A stretch of DNA of 64,000 bases from Alphaproteobacteria bacterium (GTDB taxonomy: Bacteria; Planctomycetota; Phycisphaerae; UBA1845), in NCBI GenBank assembly GCA_028285105.1, contig JANQQE010000014.1, forward strand, positions 62,001-126,000, written 5' to 3'. How positions within the stretch are numbered: position 1 is the stretch's first letter; each line of letters opens with the position of its first letter. Positions 9,013 through 16,930 of this stretch are shown here, piece after piece. The translations under genes were made by a program, and so were the position numbers. The notes under the pieces were generated by a model. That model worked only from the letters and a program-made list of their open reading frames with translations. It ran no database searches and had not been told where the DNA came from.

Positions 9013-9882
9013 ATGGAATCCGTACCGTTTCAAACCCAGAGCATCATTCAGCAAGCGCTCAGCGACTATGGGTTGGCTCCCAACCGCCGCCTTGGTCAGA
9101 ATTTCCTGATCGACCGCAACCTGATGATGAAGTTGGTCGATGCGGCCAACCTCGGTCCCGGTTCGCTCGTGCTGGAAGTCGGCGGGGGTACCGGCGGGCT
9201 CACCGATCAGCTTGCCGCTCGGGCCGAACAACTCGTCGTCGCAGAAGCCGATGCGGGATTGGCCCGCCTGCTGACGGACCGGTTCAAGGATCGCCCCAAC
9301 GTCGCAATCATCCACACCGACATCCTCGAACGCAAGCACAACATCACCCCCACCGTCGTCGAGAAGCTCCGAAGCCACAACAACTTGCAGCGATTTCTGC
9401 TCGTCGCCAACCTGCCGTACAGCATCGCGTCGCCGCTGCTCATGAATCTGCTGACCCTGCAACCCACGCCCGAACGGATGGTCTTTACGATTCAAAAGGA
9501 GGTGGCTGACCGGATCGTCGCCAATGCGGGGTCGAAAGATTTCGGCCCGCTGTCGATCGCCCTACAAATCGCCTGTGACGTTGGGATCATCGCCAAGCTC
9601 CCCCCATCCGTATTTTGGCCACCCCCAAAAATTGATTCATCGATGCTCCGCCTCGACGTCAAACGCGAGATCACGAGCGCCCCCGATGTCCTGCAACAAT
9701 TCCTATACATCGTGCGCACTGCCTTCGCGCATCGGCGAAAGACGCTGCGCTCGAACTTCGATTCGCTACCAGAACAACTTCGCGAATTCGTTAACGCAAG
9801 TCTGGACACCAAAAAACGCGCCGAACAAATCGCACTCGATCAATGGAGCGCACTGTACGCATCGTTAAAAGACAATAAATGA
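9013..9882 (+). CDS. rsmA: 16S rRNA dimethyladenosine transferase
   Basis: A 289-residue class I methyltransferase that dimethylates two adjacent adenosines near the 3' end of 16S rRNA, a late step of small-subunit assembly. The family N-terminus (RRLGQNFLIDRNLMMKLV) is intact. The SAM-binding motif is VLEVGGGTGGLT, the acidic motif VAEADAGLA, and the catalytic motif IV is NLPYSIAS. The C-terminal part includes FAHRRKTLRSN, typical of KsgA/Dim1. ATG at 9013. It has its own transcription direction relative to the preceding gene, and a 22-bp perfect palindrome lies just behind its stop. Confidence 0.95.
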   Translation: MESVPFQTQSIIQQALSDYGLAPNRRLGQNFLIDRNLMMKLVDAANLGPGSLVLEVGGGTGGLTDQLAARAEQLVVAEADAGLARLLTDRFKDRPNVAIIHTDILERKHNITPTVVEKLRSHNNLQRFLLVANLPYSIASPLLMNLLTLQPTPERMVFTIQKEVADRIVANAGSKDFGPLSIALQIACDVGIIAKLPPSVFWPPPKIDSSMLRLDVKREITSAPDVLQQFLYIVRTAFAHRRKTLRSNFDSLPEQLREFVNASLDTKKRAEQIALDQWSALYASLKDNK

Positions 9883-9897
9883 ATCGCCACGCCAGCG

Positions 9898-9964
9898 CGT
9901 AGGGTGGGCCGTGCCCACCATGTCGGTGAACATGCGAACTGCGGTGGGCACGGCCCACCCTACG
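9898..9964. repeat. 22-bp perfect inverted repeat behind rsmA
   Basis: CGTAGGGTGGGCCGTGCCCA plus CC (9898-9919) is repeated as an exact reverse complement at 9943-9964, with a 23-base loop. Such GGTGGGC..GCCCACC palindromes occur widely as dispersed intergenic elements. It could also end rsmA transcription, but there is no T run. Confidence 0.75.
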
Positions 9965-9980
9965 ACACCCGCATTCCTGG

Positions 9981-10000
9981 ATTCCCGCTTGCGCGGGAAT
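9981..10000. repeat. REP-like palindrome (family B, copy 1)
   Basis: ATTCCCGCTTGCGCGGGAAT, flanked by CCTGG and GACG, is a near-perfect palindrome. Related sequences occur at 50545-50564 and, in degraded paired form, at 32867-32966. Confidence 0.7.
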
Positions 10001-10560
10001 GACGAAATTGCGCGACCGCATAAAAAACGAATACAATCGACCGTTGCATAAACATGCATATCGCCCCGCGATACCCGACGATTGCGGCGGTTCGGTGGGC
10101 CATTCGACCTGCGTTTTCGGCTGCATATGCAGGCTCAAACGGATGGGGCGGTCAAAACGGTTGAAGTTATGGGCTTGACTTGCCGAATCCAGAATTGTAA
10201 AGATATATCAGTTATGGAAAATCGCACCGAAACAATCCATTCGGCCATCATCCCCTCGGATGAGGCTCACCTGAGCATGATCATGCCCAGCCCGAGTACG
10301 GGGGTCTTCGACCTTTGTGCCGGGTTTCGCGGTGTGTGATTGCCTGAAATTCATTCAGCAATTCAATTGAACAGAAAGTATCTCAGCCGGCGCTGTGCGC
10401 TCGTTTTCCAGATCGGCTGACCCTGCAAACGCCACCGCTGCAAGATTGAACCTCGCCACAAACGTCGCCTCCCGTGCTTGGGCCTCCTGCTCTAACTGAG
10501 ACCCTTATCCATTGCGAAATCGCTTTGAATCGAAACACCCAAGTACGGAGAAATACCATC
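10001..10560. other. Long gene-free leader upstream of the trans-sulfuration enzyme
   Basis: About 560 bases without a convincing gene. Small palindromes are visible (GCTCACCTGAGC and GCATGATCATGC near 10266-10285; CAGCCG at 10384-10389 pairing with CGGCTG at 10414-10419). I looked for SAM-riboswitch cores because the downstream gene belongs to methionine metabolism, and did not find a recognisable one. A short open frame (10214-10339) has no family resemblance and no clear ribosome site. Confidence 0.4.
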
Positions 10561-11751
10561 ATGGCCACTGCATTCAGCACCCGAGCCATTCATGCCGGAC
10601 AGGAACACGACCCAACCAGCGGTGCAATCATTCCGCCGATTTATCAAACTTCAACCTACGGGCAGCACGAGGTCGGCGGAAGTCCTGCGTACTGTTATAG
10701 CCGCACCGGAAACCCCTCGCGCGACGCCCTTGAACGCAACATCGCCGCTCTTGAAGATGCCGTTTACGCCCTTTGCTTTTCCAGTGGCATGTCCGCGATC
10801 AATAATGTTTTGAATCTCCTGCGCGCTGGAGATCATGTCATCGCCTGCAACGATTTATACGGTGGCGCCTATCGAATCTTTACGAAGCTTTACGCCAAAC
10901 TCGGAATCGAATTCACGTTTGTCGACGCGACCGATGCCGCCAACATCACGGCTGCGATCCGTCCAAACACGCGGATCGTTTGGTTGGAAACCCCGTCAAA
11001 CCCGCTACTGCGTATCACCGACATCCGAGCCGGGGCAGCCGTCGCACGTCGCGCGGGAGCGCTTTGCGTTGTCGATAACACGTTTGCCACGCCCTACCTG
11101 CAAAACCCGCTGCAACTGGGTGCGGACATCGTGGTTCACTCGACGACGAAATATCTCAACGGCCACAGCGATGTCTTGGGAGGTGCGGTGGTCACCAATT
11201 CGGACGAGTTGTACGAAGACCTGCGATTCTATCAGAACACGGTGGGGGCTGTCCCCGGACCGCAGGATTGCTTCCTGATTCAACGCGGAATCAAGACGCT
11301 CGAACTTCGCATGAAGCGCCACTGCGACAGCGCCCGACGCATCGCAAAAACGCTCACGTCACATCCGAGCGTCGAGCGCGTTTACTTCCCCGGGTTGGCA
11401 GATCATCCGCAACATGCGATTGCGGCTGACCAAATGAACGATTTCGGCGGGATCGTTTCATTCGACCTGCGCGGCGGTTTGGACGCCGTTAAGAAGTTCG
11501 CAGCCGCTTCCGGCATCTGGACGCTGGCGGAAAGTCTTGGCGGAGTCTGTTCGCTCTGGTGTCATCCTCCCACGATGACCCACGCAGCCGTCGAACCCGA
11601 GGTGCGTCGAAAGAACGGTCTTGGCGACGGATTGATTCGTTTGTCCGTCGGGCTTGAAGATGTGGACGATCTGCTGACTGACCTGGTCAAAGCGCTCGAT
11701 GCAGCCACCTCGGTTGATACCAAGAAGTCAGCAGAGGAGGTGTTGGTATGA
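10561..11751 (+). CDS. Cystathionine gamma-synthase / lyase-type PLP enzyme
   Basis: A 396-residue Cys/Met-metabolism PLP enzyme. The start is the ATG at 10561, with CGGAGAAA about eight bases upstream and the family N-terminus FSTRAIHAGQEHDPTSGAI; an upstream in-frame GTG would add 29 unconserved residues. The motifs are YSRTGNPSRDALERN, FSSGMSAI for PLP phosphate, and VHSTTKYLNGHSDVLGG with the Schiff-base lysine K197. Cystathionine gamma-synthase, gamma-lyase and beta-lyase cannot be separated reliably by eye. The role is in the methionine-cysteine trans-sulfuration pathway. The next gene overlaps its stop by four bases. Confidence 0.88.
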   Translation: MATAFSTRAIHAGQEHDPTSGAIIPPIYQTSTYGQHEVGGSPAYCYSRTGNPSRDALERNIAALEDAVYALCFSSGMSAINNVLNLLRAGDHVIACNDLYGGAYRIFTKLYAKLGIEFTFVDATDAANITAAIRPNTRIVWLETPSNPLLRITDIRAGAAVARRAGALCVVDNTFATPYLQNPLQLGADIVVHSTTKYLNGHSDVLGGAVVTNSDELYEDLRFYQNTVGAVPGPQDCFLIQRGIKTLELRMKRHCDSARRIAKTLTSHPSVERVYFPGLADHPQHAIAADQMNDFGGIVSFDLRGGLDAVKKFAAASGIWTLAESLGGVCSLWCHPPTMTHAAVEPEVRRKNGLGDGLIRLSVGLEDVDDLLTDLVKALDAATSVDTKKSAEEVLV

Positions 11752-12038
11752 GCGCGACCATTCTCGACGCCCCACTGATCGAATCCGAGCCGGGCGGATT
11801 CTGCGCAAAGTTCACGGTCGATCCGTCGGGCGATTTTCCGAGTCGCTGCTTTGAGGCGCTGGCTCGACACAAGATCGCCACCAGGTCGCTGTCGATCTTT
11901 CGCGAGTCGACCAGCAGTGATCGCCTCAAGGTGACGCTGGTTGCTGGCAATTGCGAAAAATCCGATTTGCGGGAAGTACTCGCCGAATTGACCCAACCAC
12001 CGGCCGTCAATTCGGATGCCCTTTGCGGCGTGCCGTGA
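11748..12038 (+). CDS. Small hypothetical protein coupled to the trans-sulfuration gene
   Basis: 96 residues, starting at the ATG that overlaps the preceding stop codon (ATGA), so translation is probably coupled. Residues 19-80 (FCAKFTVDPSGDFPSRCFEA, then a strand-rich stretch RLKVTLVAGN and the helix KSDLREVLAEL) have the strand-helix-strand-strand-helix rhythm of ACT-like regulatory domains. I cannot confirm membership from sequence alone. If it is ACT-like, it could sense an amino acid for the enzyme encoded just before it; this is inference. Confidence 0.55.
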   Translation: MSATILDAPLIESEPGGFCAKFTVDPSGDFPSRCFEALARHKIATRSLSIFRESTSSDRLKVTLVAGNCEKSDLREVLAELTQPPAVNSDALCGVP

Positions 12039-12093
12039 GCTTGCAGGATTTGATTGCGGAAATTTCGCAGCGACGGTGTTAGTATTTGCGACT

Positions 12094-12600
12094 ATGAAAA
12101 ACGCAAAACGATCGACATCGATATGCTGTCTATTCGCGTGCATCCTCATTGCGGGTGGGTGCAGCGGCTTCGATAAGAATTGGAAGGAAGCCGGACAACA
12201 GGACTTTCCGGAGTCGCAACTATCCGGCAGGTGGCTCGGCTCGTGGACCAGCGAAGCCGACGGGCACAGCGGTGAACTGCGATGCCTGATCACCGACCTG
12301 AACGGCGGTGCGTACCGCGCATCGTTTCGGTCGAAGTTCGGCGGCATATTCCGTTTCGACCACACCGTCACGCTGTACGCGGTCAACCTGCGCGGCATGT
12401 GGACGTTTGAAGGATCGGAAGACCTCGGGATGTTCGCCGGCGGGGTCTACAACTACAAGGGCAAAGCGGGTTCGAACAAATTCTTCGCCACCTACAAATC
12501 GCGCGGCGACAATGGATCGTTCGAAATGTACCGCGTCAAAAAAGACGAACCGCCAACGGAAGAGGATGCCGAGAAGAAGAAAGGCTTCAAACTTTGGTAG
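12094..12600 (+). CDS. Putative lipoprotein
   Basis: 168 residues from the ATG at 12094. A type II signal peptide is clear: basic MKNAKR, hydrophobic core CCLFACILI, and lipobox IAGGC with the lipidated cysteine at about 23. The mature part (SGRWLGSWTSEADGHSGELR, and so on) is strand-rich and ends in a charged KKDEPPTEEDAEKKKG tail. I do not recognise the domain, which may be a small beta-sandwich or lipocalin-like fold. The following gene's TTG start overlaps its last codons. Confidence 0.7.
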   Translation: MKNAKRSTSICCLFACILIAGGCSGFDKNWKEAGQQDFPESQLSGRWLGSWTSEADGHSGELRCLITDLNGGAYRASFRSKFGGIFRFDHTVTLYAVNLRGMWTFEGSEDLGMFAGGVYNYKGKAGSNKFFATYKSRGDNGSFEMYRVKKDEPPTEEDAEKKKGFKLW

Positions 12601-13052
12601 TACGTGATTATGAAGCGATCGCAAGTACGCTTTCCGATCAGGGCACGATCGAAGCGCGAATGCGGATGGTGGCTGACATCTTGTGGGAAAGGCTTGCACC
12701 AACCGGCGTTTCGTGGGTGGGCTTCTATCTGCCGAACAATTCGGGCGAACTGATCCTCGGCCCGTCGCGCGACAAGCCGGCATGTTCGCCGATTGGCATG
12801 CACGGCGCGTGTGGGCAGGTGTTCACGTCCGGAAAGCCCCTCATCGTTCGCGACGTCCGCGACTTGGGCGAGTCCTACGTCGCTTGCGATCCGAAAGATC
12901 AGAGCGAAGTTGTGTTGCCGTTATTTGATGCAAACGGAAAGACTTACGCGGTGCTGGATCTGGATAGTTTTGATATCGGATCGTTCGATGATCGAGACGT
13001 GGTTGGCTTAGGTCGTGTACTCAAGGCGACCGGTTTGACCTGCGCTTCGTAA
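12594..13052 (+). CDS. msrC: Free methionine-(R)-sulfoxide reductase (GAF domain)
   Basis: A 152-residue single GAF-domain enzyme that reduces free methionine-R-sulfoxide in the cytoplasm. The three redox cysteines of the family are present: KPACSPI, HGACGQ and VACDPKDQSEVVLPLF. SWVGFYL early on and the terminal D-L-D-S-F-D motif fit as well. The TTG start at 12594 overlaps the lipoprotein stop by a few bases, suggesting translational coupling. The C-terminus ends a few bases from the convergent DUF420 gene. Placement downstream of a methionine-pathway enzyme is suggestive but not proof of a shared operon role. Confidence 0.85.
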   Translation: MVVRDYEAIASTLSDQGTIEARMRMVADILWERLAPTGVSWVGFYLPNNSGELILGPSRDKPACSPIGMHGACGQVFTSGKPLIVRDVRDLGESYVACDPKDQSEVVLPLFDANGKTYAVLDLDSFDIGSFDDRDVVGLGRVLKATGLTCAS

Positions 13053-13058
13053 CCGCCC

Positions 13059-13478
13059 TTACATCCAAACATAAAGCATCAGGTACACCACGACCCCGGA
13101 GATAGACACGAACATCCACATCGGAAACGTGATGCGGGCGATTTTTTTGTGCCTTTCGAAGTCGCCCTTCAGCGCGCGCGTCGCCGTCACGATTACCATC
13201 GGCAAATTGACAGCCGCCAACACGACATGCGGGATGAGTATTGCGAAGTAGACCGTACGAATGATGCCTTCTCCGGTGTATTTTTTCCCGCCACCGATCG
13301 CCGTGTGATAGATCACGTAACTAATCAGAAACGCTCCAGCCACAACCATCGCCGCGATCATGCATCCTTTGTGCAGCGGTATCCTCTTCGTCCTGATCGC
13401 CCAATAGCCAGCCGACAGCAGGACTGCGGAGAGTGCGTTCAACGAAACGTTCAGATGCGGTAGGTCGGAAATCTGCAT
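13059..13478 (-). CDS. DUF420 / CtaM-like oxidase assembly membrane protein
   Basis: A 139-residue protein with four membrane segments and the DUF420 pattern: LPHLNVSLNALSAVLLSAGY, then ISYVIYHT, then IPHVVLAAVNLPMVI, and near the end RITFPMWMFVSISGVVVYL. Conserved histidines lie at membrane boundaries. In Bacillus, a DUF420 protein (CtaM) is needed to mature haem-copper oxidases. Here it is the last gene of the oxidase operon, directly after the Sco gene, which supports the same role. Confidence 0.85.
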   Translation of the reverse strand: MQISDLPHLNVSLNALSAVLLSAGYWAIRTKRIPLHKGCMIAAMVVAGAFLISYVIYHTAIGGGKKYTGEGIIRTVYFAILIPHVVLAAVNLPMVIVTATRALKGDFERHKKIARITFPMWMFVSISGVVVYLMLYVWM

Positions 13479-13517
13479 GGAGAATCCTGCGGGTCGATTG
13501 TGTAACAGGGATCGAGG

Positions 13518-14228
13518 TTATTCTTTGAGAAGTTCCTGCACGTCGGCAACGAGAAGGTCGAGGGCGTCTTTGTCGTCGCCATCATAGTAACCGCGGATGC
13601 GCGACTGGCGATCGAGCAGCACAAACTTGCTGCTGTGAAGCACGTCTTCGACTTCCGGCCCGCGTTGGTCGGGTGGAGTCTCTTCAACGCCAAGGCGAAA
13701 ACTATCCTGCGACAATTGGTAAATCACCTTTTTGTCACCGGTCAAGAACCACCAGCCAGTCTCGTCGGCATGGTAGCGCTTGGCGTACTGCCTCAATCGC
13801 TCGGGCGTGTCGCGCTCGGGGTCCACGCTGATGGACACCAACGTCACTTCCTCGACATTTTCCAACCGCGTTTGAAGGCGCTCCATGGCGCTGCTCATGA
13901 TCGGACAGATGCCGGCGCACGACGTGAAGAAAAAATCGGCGATCCAAACGCGCCCCATCAGATCGTCACCGGACACCTCATCGCCGCTGCGTTCAGTCAG
14001 CTTGAAATCTGAAACACGTCCATAAACCTGGAGCGGCCCGGTTCGTTTGGCGACAATCGTGCGCGTCGGTTGAAACGCGCTCATCACGCCAGCCCCCAAC
14101 ACGCCACCAATCAGCAGCAAAATCAAACCCCACCAGAATGCATATTGCGGTGAAGACACCGCAACCGGTCGCGAAGGATCGCTGATTGCGGAAGATTCAA
14201 TTGGCGCCTCGGATTCAACGCGATTCAT
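13518..14228 (-). CDS. SCO1/SenC-type copper chaperone
   Basis: 236 residues. One membrane anchor (about 30-52, FWWGLILLLIGGVLGAG) is followed by a thioredoxin-like domain outside the membrane. The copper-binding pair is in FFFTSCAGICPIMS (C104, C108), with the distal histidine in VLHSSKFVLLD (H198). Sco proteins deliver copper to, or reduce, the CuA site of oxidase subunit II. The gene follows the ABC permease with a two-base gap and lies in the oxidase operon, so the partner is very likely the subunit II encoded upstream. Confidence 0.92.
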   Translation of the reverse strand: MNRVESEAPIESSAISDPSRPVAVSSPQYAFWWGLILLLIGGVLGAGVMSAFQPTRTIVAKRTGPLQVYGRVSDFKLTERSGDEVSGDDLMGRVWIADFFFTSCAGICPIMSSAMERLQTRLENVEEVTLVSISVDPERDTPERLRQYAKRYHADETGWWFLTGDKKVIYQLSQDSFRLGVEETPPDQRGPEVEDVLHSSKFVLLDRQSRIRGYYDGDDKDALDLLVADVQELLKE

Positions 14229-14230
14229 TG

Positions 14231-15043
14231 CTATCGACCATTTCTAGTTGGGCGGTTGGCCAACCGTATGGAACCCATCACCATCAATAATGCAAAGAGT
14301 ACCGTCACCACGATGCAAGCCGTGATCGGAGCGGCAGGGACGGGCGGATCTTCGGCATTGCGATAAAGACCATGTCGAAACGCACTGACACCATAGGTCA
14401 GCGGATTGGCATACATCAAAACTTTGATGATCGGGTGGGCTTCGCTGATCGGAAAGACCGCCCCCGAAAGCAGCCACATCGGCATCAACAATAGATTCAT
14501 AATCGCATGAAAACCAGAAGTCGAATCCATCGTCCAGGCAATCATCAATCCCAGGCCTGACAATCCAAACGCCACGCCAAACAAAGCCAAGAGCGCATAA
14601 GCAAGAGAAACGGGCGAACACGGAATGCCCAGCAGCGGCGCGACCAGCAGCATCAAGATGCCCTGGGCAATCGCCAGTGTCGTAGCGCCGAGCATCTTGC
14701 CAGCGACAATGCCACCACGTGACACTGGCGCCACCATGACCCCTTGAAGAAAGCCCTCCTGCCGATCTTCGATCACCGAAATCGTGGAATAGATCGCTGT
14801 GAACAGGACGGCTAACACCACCGTTCCGGGGAAGAAGTATTCAAGATAACTCGTGTCGGTGGCAGTCGCAGCCGAACTGAACGATCGCCCGAACCCAGCT
14901 CCCAATACCAGCCAGAAGATCAGCGGCGTCATCACCGCACCGAAAAGTCGACTCTTCTGCCGCCAGAAGCGCGTCAATTCCCGCCGCCACATTGAATAGA
15001 CGGCGAGCGACACTGGGGCTCGTTGAACTGCCGCAGAACTCAT
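14231..15043 (-). CDS. ABC-2 type transporter permease
   Basis: 270 residues with six predicted membrane segments and the ABC-2 motif PVSRGGIVAGKMLGATTLAI in the middle. Its ATG overlaps the ATPase stop by four bases (ATGA), so the two proteins are made together. ABC-2 systems export drugs, polysaccharides or lipid-linked compounds. Being inside the cytochrome oxidase operon between haem O synthase and Sco suggests a substrate related to oxidase assembly (haem, copper or a lipid), which is inference. Confidence 0.85.
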   Translation of the reverse strand: MSSAAVQRAPVSLAVYSMWRRELTRFWRQKSRLFGAVMTPLIFWLVLGAGFGRSFSSAATATDTSYLEYFFPGTVVLAVLFTAIYSTISVIEDRQEGFLQGVMVAPVSRGGIVAGKMLGATTLAIAQGILMLLVAPLLGIPCSPVSLAYALLALFGVAFGLSGLGLMIAWTMDSTSGFHAIMNLLLMPMWLLSGAVFPISEAHPIIKVLMYANPLTYGVSAFRHGLYRNAEDPPVPAAPITACIVVTVLFALLMVMGSIRLANRPTRNGR

Positions 15044-15975
15044 ACCTCGCGCTCCCGATCGAAACTTCGTCCCGTTTGATGAATAAAGACATCTTCAAGC
15101 GTCGGATGCCCCAGCGTGATCGTCTGTACCTGGTCGCTTAAGACCGACGCCAGTTTGGGAATCAACTCAGCGCCATCGGGCGATTCGATACGCACGGTTC
15201 GCCCAACGATGTCGGCAGACAGAATCAGTTCCCTCTTCACACGGTCCACGATGGCTTGCGGTTCGTCTGCATCGATGCGGATGACTTCTCCACCAACCTG
15301 CCCCTTTAGTGCCGCTGGGGTGTCCGCGGCCACCACGTTGCCCGCATCAAGAATCGTGACGCGATCGCAGCGCTCGGCTTCATCGAGGATGTGCGTCGTC
15401 ATCAAGACCGTCACCCCTTCAGATCGTCGCACCTCGTCGAGTTGATGCCACAAGTCCAACCGCGCCACCGGATCAAGTCCGGTACTCGGTTCATCAAGCA
15501 ATAGCACCTGCGGTCCCGGCAGCATCCCCTTGGCGATTTCCACCCGCCGCGCCAATCCGCCCGAAAGCGTCTCGACGCAATCGTTGGCTCGGTCGTCGAT
15601 GTTGAAGCGCTCGAGCATCACGCCGATCCGCCGCTCCAAACTTCGCCCGCGCATCCCGAACAGATGCCCATGATGGCGAAGATTCTCTGCGGCTGTCAGT
15701 TTCTTATCCAGACTTGGCGACTGAAACACGACACCCACCACGCGTCGAACGCGATCGGGCGCAGTAACCGGATCGAACCCGCAAATTCGAACACTCCCCG
15801 ATTCCGGCGAAAGCAGCGTGGCTAAGATGCGAAAGAGCGTCGTCTTACCGCCACCGTTGGGACCAAGCAGCGCGGCGATGTGGTTGGCATCGACTTGCAG
15901 GTACACGCGATCGAGCGCGCGGCGATCACCGAACGATTTGGTGAGGTCAGAAACGTCGATCGCCCAATCGCTCAT
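15040..15975 (-). CDS. ABC transporter ATP-binding protein
   Basis: 311 residues. Walker A is GPNGGGKTT (39-47), Q-loop FQSPSLD, signature LSGGLARR (137-144), Walker B VLLLDEPSTGLDP, and H-loop LMTTHILDEAERCD. This is the DrrA/CcmA-like class that pairs with ABC-2 permeases. The C-terminal ~80 residues (about 230-311) form a separate small domain common in this class. It overlaps the permease gene by four bases and lies in the oxidase operon. Confidence 0.92.
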   Translation of the reverse strand: MSDWAIDVSDLTKSFGDRRALDRVYLQVDANHIAALLGPNGGGKTTLFRILATLLSPESGSVRICGFDPVTAPDRVRRVVGVVFQSPSLDKKLTAAENLRHHGHLFGMRGRSLERRIGVMLERFNIDDRANDCVETLSGGLARRVEIAKGMLPGPQVLLLDEPSTGLDPVARLDLWHQLDEVRRSEGVTVLMTTHILDEAERCDRVTILDAGNVVAADTPAALKGQVGGEVIRIDADEPQAIVDRVKRELILSADIVGRTVRIESPDGAELIPKLASVLSDQVQTITLGHPTLEDVFIHQTGRSFDREREV

Positions 15976-16027
15976 GCGCGTACCGCTCCGTGGTCAAACG
16001 CAGAAACCAACTCAAATCACACTGGGG

Positions 16028-16930
16028 CTAAAGCTTATCGACCATGTAAAGAGTCAACAACGTTGGCAGGTAAATAACGGATGCAAGAAAAGCCCGCCGG
16101 GCGGCAGGCAGTCCGTTGTTTTGATAATCGACCGCGGGCCGGCGCCACAAACAAAACGCCAGATACACAATCCCAATCAGAAACGCCGCATTGAAATAAA
16201 ACCGCCCTGTCAATCCCCAGACCGACGGCATCAAACTCACCGGAATCAGCAGCATCGTCAGCAAACCAATCTGAATGCGGGTCATCAATCCCGCTCCATC
16301 TGCAACGCTGAGCATGCGGAAGCCGCCTCTCTGGTAATCGTCGCGGTAAATCCACGCGATCGAAAAGAAGTGCGGTAATTGCCAGACGAACAGAATGGCT
16401 GCGAGCAACCATCCACCGACGCCCACTTCGCCTCGGGCGGCTACCCAACCCATCATCGGTGGGATCGCACCGACCACCGCGCCGACCAACGTGTTGTGAA
16501 TGGTGATGCGCTTGAGCGGCGTGTAAACGAACACGTACAGCGCCAACGCCAGCGCGCCAAAGAATGCCGCAATCAAATTCACGCCAACGAGCAGTTCGGC
16601 CAACCCGATCACAGAAATGACCACCGCGAACCGCAGGGCCTCGACAGGTTTCAAACGTCCCGAAGGCACCGGCCGATTCCGCGTGCGCTGCATCCGGGCG
16701 TCGTACTCTCGCTCAACGACTTGATTAAAAGCGTTCGCTCCACCGGCAACGAACATCGTCCCCACCAGTAGATGCAGCAGTACCAAGATGTCGATTGGAC
16801 CATTCGCACCGGCGACAAAACCGACCAGTGCGGTGAACAGCACAAGCGAACTGAGACGCGGTTTGGTCAGTTCGAGGTATGCCGACGCGCTTCGAGTCGG
16901 GACGCATACTTCCTGGGCCGCGGTCGTCAT
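16028..16930 (-). CDS. ctaB: Haem O synthase (protohaem IX farnesyltransferase)
   Basis: A 300-residue UbiA-family prenyltransferase with about nine membrane segments. It attaches farnesyl to haem B to make haem O for the oxidase. The first Asp-rich motif is NAFNQVVEREYDARM, followed by RTRNRPVPSG; the second is in the IAWIYRDDYQRGGFRML region. The start at 16930 overlaps the haem A synthase stop by four bases. Its product is the substrate of that enzyme, so the two steps are genetically linked. Confidence 0.95.
   Translation of the reverse strand: MTTAAQEVCVPTRSASAYLELTKPRLSSLVLFTALVGFVAGANGPIDILVLLHLLVGTMFVAGGANAFNQVVEREYDARMQRTRNRPVPSGRLKPVEALRFAVVISVIGLAELLVGVNLIAAFFGALALALYVFVYTPLKRITIHNTLVGAVVGAIPPMMGWVAARGEVGVGGWLLAAILFVWQLPHFFSIAWIYRDDYQRGGFRMLSVADGAGLMTRIQIGLLTMLLIPVSLMPSVWGLTGRFYFNAAFLIGIVYLAFCLWRRPAVDYQNNGLPAARRAFLASVIYLPTLLTLYMVDKL

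Noticed and set aside
9898..9964. Palindrome as an integron attC or insertion-sequence end
   Set aside because: No integrase, cassette or transposase nearby, and the arms lack attC core sites.
10082..10560. Possible SAM riboswitch in the leader of the trans-sulfuration gene
   Set aside because: Hairpins exist, but I could not match the conserved core of any SAM riboswitch class. A covariance-model search would decide.
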